This document shows, piece by piece, positions 13,200 to 16,022 of a DNA stretch of 16,022 bases. The position numbers were made by a program, and so were the translations under genes. Position 1 is the stretch's first letter. Every line of letters begins with the position of its first letter. Below the pieces are notes generated by a model. The model made no database searches, was not told the origin of the DNA, and saw nothing but the letters and a program-made list of their open reading frames with translations. Source of the stretch: Stenotrophomonas sp. (lineage in GTDB: Bacteria; Pseudomonadota; Gammaproteobacteria; Xanthomonadales; Xanthomonadaceae); contig QFOV01000141.1 in the NCBI GenBank assembly GCA_003248565.1, positions 1-16,022 of the forward strand. Direction: 5' to 3'.

Positions 13200-13204
13200 T
13201 CCTT
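13200..13204 (-). promoter_or_regulatory. Ribosome-binding site of the DUF4156 lipoprotein gene
   Basis: AAGGA on the minus strand, 7 bp before the ATG at 13192. It is one of the clearer Shine-Dalgarno sites in the window and supports the signal-peptide start. Confidence 0.7.
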
Positions 13205-13286
13205 GTGAAGATCAGCAGGGATTGTGCCGGGAATGGATGAACAGGTGGTGATCCCGGTGATTGGGCGTCCGGCAGAGACAAAACCT

Positions 13287-13450
13287 ACCCCTCCCCAGCG
13301 CTCCCCTTCGCTGCGCGAAAGGGAGGGGGCGCAAGCGTAGTGCCGAGCCATGCTCGGCAGGGGCTTTACCGGACAAAGCCAAAAGCTGCCCTCACCCCAA
13401 CCCCTCTCCCGCAAGCGGGAGAGGGGCGTAGTGCCGAGCCATGCTCGGCA
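13287..13450. repeat. Mixed repeat cluster downstream of the M16 peptidase gene
   Basis: In order: a CCCCTCCCCAGCGCTCCCCT hairpin with loop arms TTCGC/GCGAA (13287-13329); a SMAG element (13337-13359); a related hairpin CCCCTCTCCCGC/GCGGGAGAGGGG with a perfect 12-bp stem and AA loop (13401-13426); and a second SMAG element (13428-13450). The two SMAG copies are 91 bp apart, like the 89-90 bp period of the array at 223-424 but in the opposite orientation. The 13193-13498 gap contains no gene I can support. Confidence 0.82.
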
Positions 13451-13498
13451 GGGGACTTCCCGGTGAGGCTTCAGCGCAAGACGGCTACGCCCTGCCGC

Positions 13499-16022
13499 TT
13501 ACTTCTTCTCCACCGGCTTGCCGTCGGCGTCGATCACGGTCACTTCGCCCAGCTTCAGTGCGCGCACCGGGGCCTCGGTCTGCTTCAGGTCGCCTACCAC
13601 CACCCAGGTCAGCTTGGACGGGTCCAGGGTCTTGGCTGCCTCGGCGACCTGTGCCGGGGTCATGGCTTCGATCTCGGCCTTGCGCTTGAACACGTAGTCG
13701 TCCGGGCGGCCATAACGCACGATGCCACCGATGGTGCTCATCACCGCCGATGCGGTTTCGTAGGCACCCGGCAGGCTCAGCGTCTGGATGTTGCGGATGC
13801 GGTTGACCTCGGCATCGGTCGGCGGACGCTGGCCGCTGGCGAACTGGCTGATTTCAGCGTTCATTTCCTTCATCGCCTCACCGGTCTTGTCAATCTGCAC
13901 CGGTGCAACCGCCATCCACGGGCGCTGGCCCAGGGCATTGGAGGCCGACGAACGTGCGCCGTAGGACCAGTGCTTGTCCTCACGCAGGTTCATGTTAAGG
14001 CGCGAGGTGAAGTCGCCACCCAGCACACCATTGGCGATGTCGAAGCGGGTGGTACCCGCATCCATCGTCGACGGCGCCACTTGACCGGCGAACAGGTTGG
14101 CCTGCACCGCGCCCGGCTGGTCGATCAGGAACACGCGCGATGCCTGCGGGCGGTCCACATTGGTCAGGGCCTCCACCTTCGGCCGCGCGCCCTCGCCCTT
14201 CCAGTCACCGAAGCTGCGCTCCAGCAACGGCACGAGGTCCTTCAAGGTGGTGTCACCGACCACGATCAGGGTGGCGCCGTCCGGACGAATCCACTGCTTG
14301 TGGAAGGCGGTCAGGTCGTCACGGGTCAGCGACTGGATCGCCGCTTCGTCGCCGCTACCGGTGAACGGAATCGCATACGGGTGGCCTGCGCCGTACAGCA
14401 GCGGCGGCAGCACGCGCATCGCCACCGCGTTCGGCTGCGCCTTTTCCTGCTGGATGCCTGCAATCCAGGTGGCCTTGATGCGGTCGATCTCGTTCTGCTC
14501 GAAGCGCGGTGCACGCACCACGTCGGCATACAGCGCCAGCGACGGCGCCAGGTTTTCCTTCAGCGCCGACAGGTACACGTTGGAACCATCCAGCGACGCA
14601 CCTGCGCTGACGCGGGCACCCAGGCGCTCAACCGCATCGGCGAACGCCAGCGACCCGAGCTGGCCAGCGCCTTCATCGAGCATGCCCATGGTGAAGTTGG
14701 CGGTGCCCGGCTTGCGGCCACGGTCGGCGGTGAAGCCACCCGGGAACTCATAGCTGAACTGCACCACCGGGATGTCGTGGCGCTCGGCCAGCACCACCTG
14801 GGTGCCGTTCTTCAACGTGGCGCGCTGCAGCTGCGGGAACTTCAGCTCCGGGAAGCTGGTGGTCTTGGGCACGCCGGCGCTGCGGTCGACCTGGCTCGGC
14901 AGCGTGGTGTACTTGCTGTCCACGGCCGGCACGTTGAACGGCGCCGGCTTGACCGACGGCAGCTCGGCCAGCGCAACACGCTCGCCCGGCTCAACCACGA
15001 TGGTGTGGTCGCCCACCCCCAGCCACTTGGCACCGGCTGCCTTCACGTCGGCTGCAGTTGCCGCATCCACATTGGCCAGCGAGGTACGGAAGCAACCCGG
15101 GTTGCCTTCGTAGACGGTGCACTGGGCCAACGCATCGGCCTTGCCGCCGAAGCCACCGATACGCTCGATGCCGCGCACGAAGCCCGCACGCGACTGCACC
15201 TTGGCGCGTTCCAGCTCATCGGCGGTCGGGCCTTCGGCGATCAGTCGCTTCAGTTCTTCGTCGATGGCCGCCTCGACCTTGGCCGGGTCCACGCCCTGCT
15301 TGACCGTGGCGATGATCAGGAAGTTGGAGCCCAGCTGCGAGGCATCAGTCATCGCACTGATGTTGTCGACCAGCTTGTCCTTGTGCAGCAGGCGCTGGTC
15401 CAGACGCGAGGACTTGGCACCACCCAGCACGTAGGAGAACAGCTCCAGCTGATCGATATCGGTGGTGCCGACCTGGGCCACGTTCCAGGCACGGTAGATG
15501 CGCGCCTGCGGCACCTTGTCGGTCATCACTTCGCGGGTGGTGGCGGCGCGCTGCGCAACGTTCACCGCCGGCTGCGCCATGGTCGGGCCGGCCGGGATGT
15601 CGCCGAAGAACTTGGCGGCCTTTTCCTTGGCGGTGGCCACGTCGATGTCACCGGCCAGCACCAGCACCGCGTTGTTCGGGCCGTACCAGGTGTGGAACCA
15701 GGTTTTGACGTCGTCCAGCGAGGCGGCGTTGAGATCGTTCATGGAGCCGATCACGCCGTGGTGGTACGGGTGACCTGCCGGGTACATGGCGCGGGTCAGC
15801 TTGTCCCAGACCTGGCCGTAAGGCTGGTTTTCGCCCTGGCGCTTTTCGTTCTGCACCACGCCGCGCTGCTCATCCAGGGCAGCCTGGTCGATGGCGCCGA
15901 CCAGGTGACCCATGCGGTCCGATTCCATCCACAGCGCCATGTCCAACGCGGTGGTCGGCACGTTCTGGAAGTAATTGGTGCGGTCGGTATTGGTGGTGCC
16001 GTTCTGGTCGGTGGCGCCGACC
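13499..16022 (-). CDS. M16-family zinc metallopeptidase (pitrilysin type), N-terminus beyond the window
   Basis: 840 residues are visible and the frame is open to the window edge, so the gene is partial at its 5-prime end. The zinc-binding HxxEH and any signal peptide lie outside. The third zinc ligand region, DEQRGVVQNEKRQ (Glu59 of the visible part), and PAGHPYHHGVIGS just after it are typical of an active M16 domain. A second M16 domain starts near 14840 (LKNGTQVVLAERHDIPVV); its motif is degenerate (TMGMLDEGAGQ), as usual for the inactive partner domain. The two halves together should form the clam-shell peptide chamber. An internal GTG at 15961 is not the start, because NGTTNTDRTNYFQN upstream is conserved M16 sequence. 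Members of this two-domain type are usually periplasmic. The gene ends IDADGKPVEKK, TAA. Confidence 0.93.
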   Translation of the reverse strand, partial: VGATDQNGTTNTDRTNYFQNVPTTALDMALWMESDRMGHLVGAIDQAALDEQRGVVQNEKRQGENQPYGQVWDKLTRAMYPAGHPYHHGVIGSMNDLNAASLDDVKTWFHTWYGPNNAVLVLAGDIDVATAKEKAAKFFGDIPAGPTMAQPAVNVAQRAATTREVMTDKVPQARIYRAWNVAQVGTTDIDQLELFSYVLGGAKSSRLDQRLLHKDKLVDNISAMTDASQLGSNFLIIATVKQGVDPAKVEAAIDEELKRLIAEGPTADELERAKVQSRAGFVRGIERIGGFGGKADALAQCTVYEGNPGCFRTSLANVDAATAADVKAAGAKWLGVGDHTIVVEPGERVALAELPSVKPAPFNVPAVDSKYTTLPSQVDRSAGVPKTTSFPELKFPQLQRATLKNGTQVVLAERHDIPVVQFSYEFPGGFTADRGRKPGTANFTMGMLDEGAGQLGSLAFADAVERLGARVSAGASLDGSNVYLSALKENLAPSLALYADVVRAPRFEQNEIDRIKATWIAGIQQEKAQPNAVAMRVLPPLLYGAGHPYAIPFTGSGDEAAIQSLTRDDLTAFHKQWIRPDGATLIVVGDTTLKDLVPLLERSFGDWKGEGARPKVEALTNVDRPQASRVFLIDQPGAVQANLFAGQVAPSTMDAGTTRFDIANGVLGGDFTSRLNMNLREDKHWSYGARSSASNALGQRPWMAVAPVQIDKTGEAMKEMNAEISQFASGQRPPTDAEVNRIRNIQTLSLPGAYETASAVMSTIGGIVRYGRPDDYVFKRKAEIEAMTPAQVAEAAKTLDPSKLTWVVVGDLKQTEAPVRALKLGEVTVIDADGKPVEKK

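Noticed and set aside
13441..13689. An 82-codon plus-strand frame opposite the end of the M16 gene.
   Set aside because: It starts inside a SMAG repeat, runs antisense to conserved M16 sequence, and has no motif or ribosome-binding site.

Overview
The window is a GC-rich chromosomal segment, most likely from a Xanthomonadaceae bacterium of the Stenotrophomonas type. Three things point there: a complete ole (long-chain olefin) gene set whose OleA closely resembles the Xanthomonas campestris enzyme as I recall it; a DdlA-type D-Ala-D-Ala ligase; and many intergenic GTAG-headed palindromes of the kind described as SMAG repeats in Stenotrophomonas maltophilia. This assignment rests on recognition, not on a database search.

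Layout. 1-425: the possible last codons of an upstream gene, then an array of palindromic repeats. 426-3480 (minus): a tight ubiJ-ubiB-truC operon whose genes overlap by ATGA. 3481-3786: a divergent intergenic region with an inverted REP pair and the ddl leader. 3787-4890 (plus): ddl, followed by a hairpin terminator. 4966-5121 (minus): a 51-residue DUF1328/YtjA membrane protein. 5223-12753: the ole cluster, all minus strand, with transcription order oleA, oleB, PLD-like nuclease, oleC, DUF559 nuclease, oleD. A YkgJ-family cysteine-rich protein (8808-9242) lies on the opposite strand inside it. 12875-13192 (minus): a DUF4156-type lipoprotein. 13499 to the window edge (minus): a two-domain M16 metallopeptidase cut by the window end.

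How the genes work together. OleA condenses two fatty acyl-CoAs to a beta-keto acid, OleD reduces it, OleC closes the beta-lactone and OleB decarboxylates it to a cis-olefin. In this sequence oleC is broken. About 22 conserved residues are missing after residue 73 and the reading frame shifts there, consistent with a clean deletion of about 65 bp. Unless this is an assembly error, the strain should make OleA/OleD products (ketones, beta-hydroxy acids) rather than olefins.

The most unusual structure is a possible mobile cassette between oleC and oleD. A small DUF559 (Vsr-like) endonuclease gene is bracketed by two direct repeats of about 154 bp that are nearly identical. Each repeat is built from three copies of a pyrimidine/purine hairpin that also occurs at several other sites in the window. 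The left repeat encodes the nuclease's C-terminus and stop codon, and a perfect 12-bp hairpin covers its ribosome-binding site. This suggests a nuclease-repeat partnership analogous to RAYT/REP, but that is inference.
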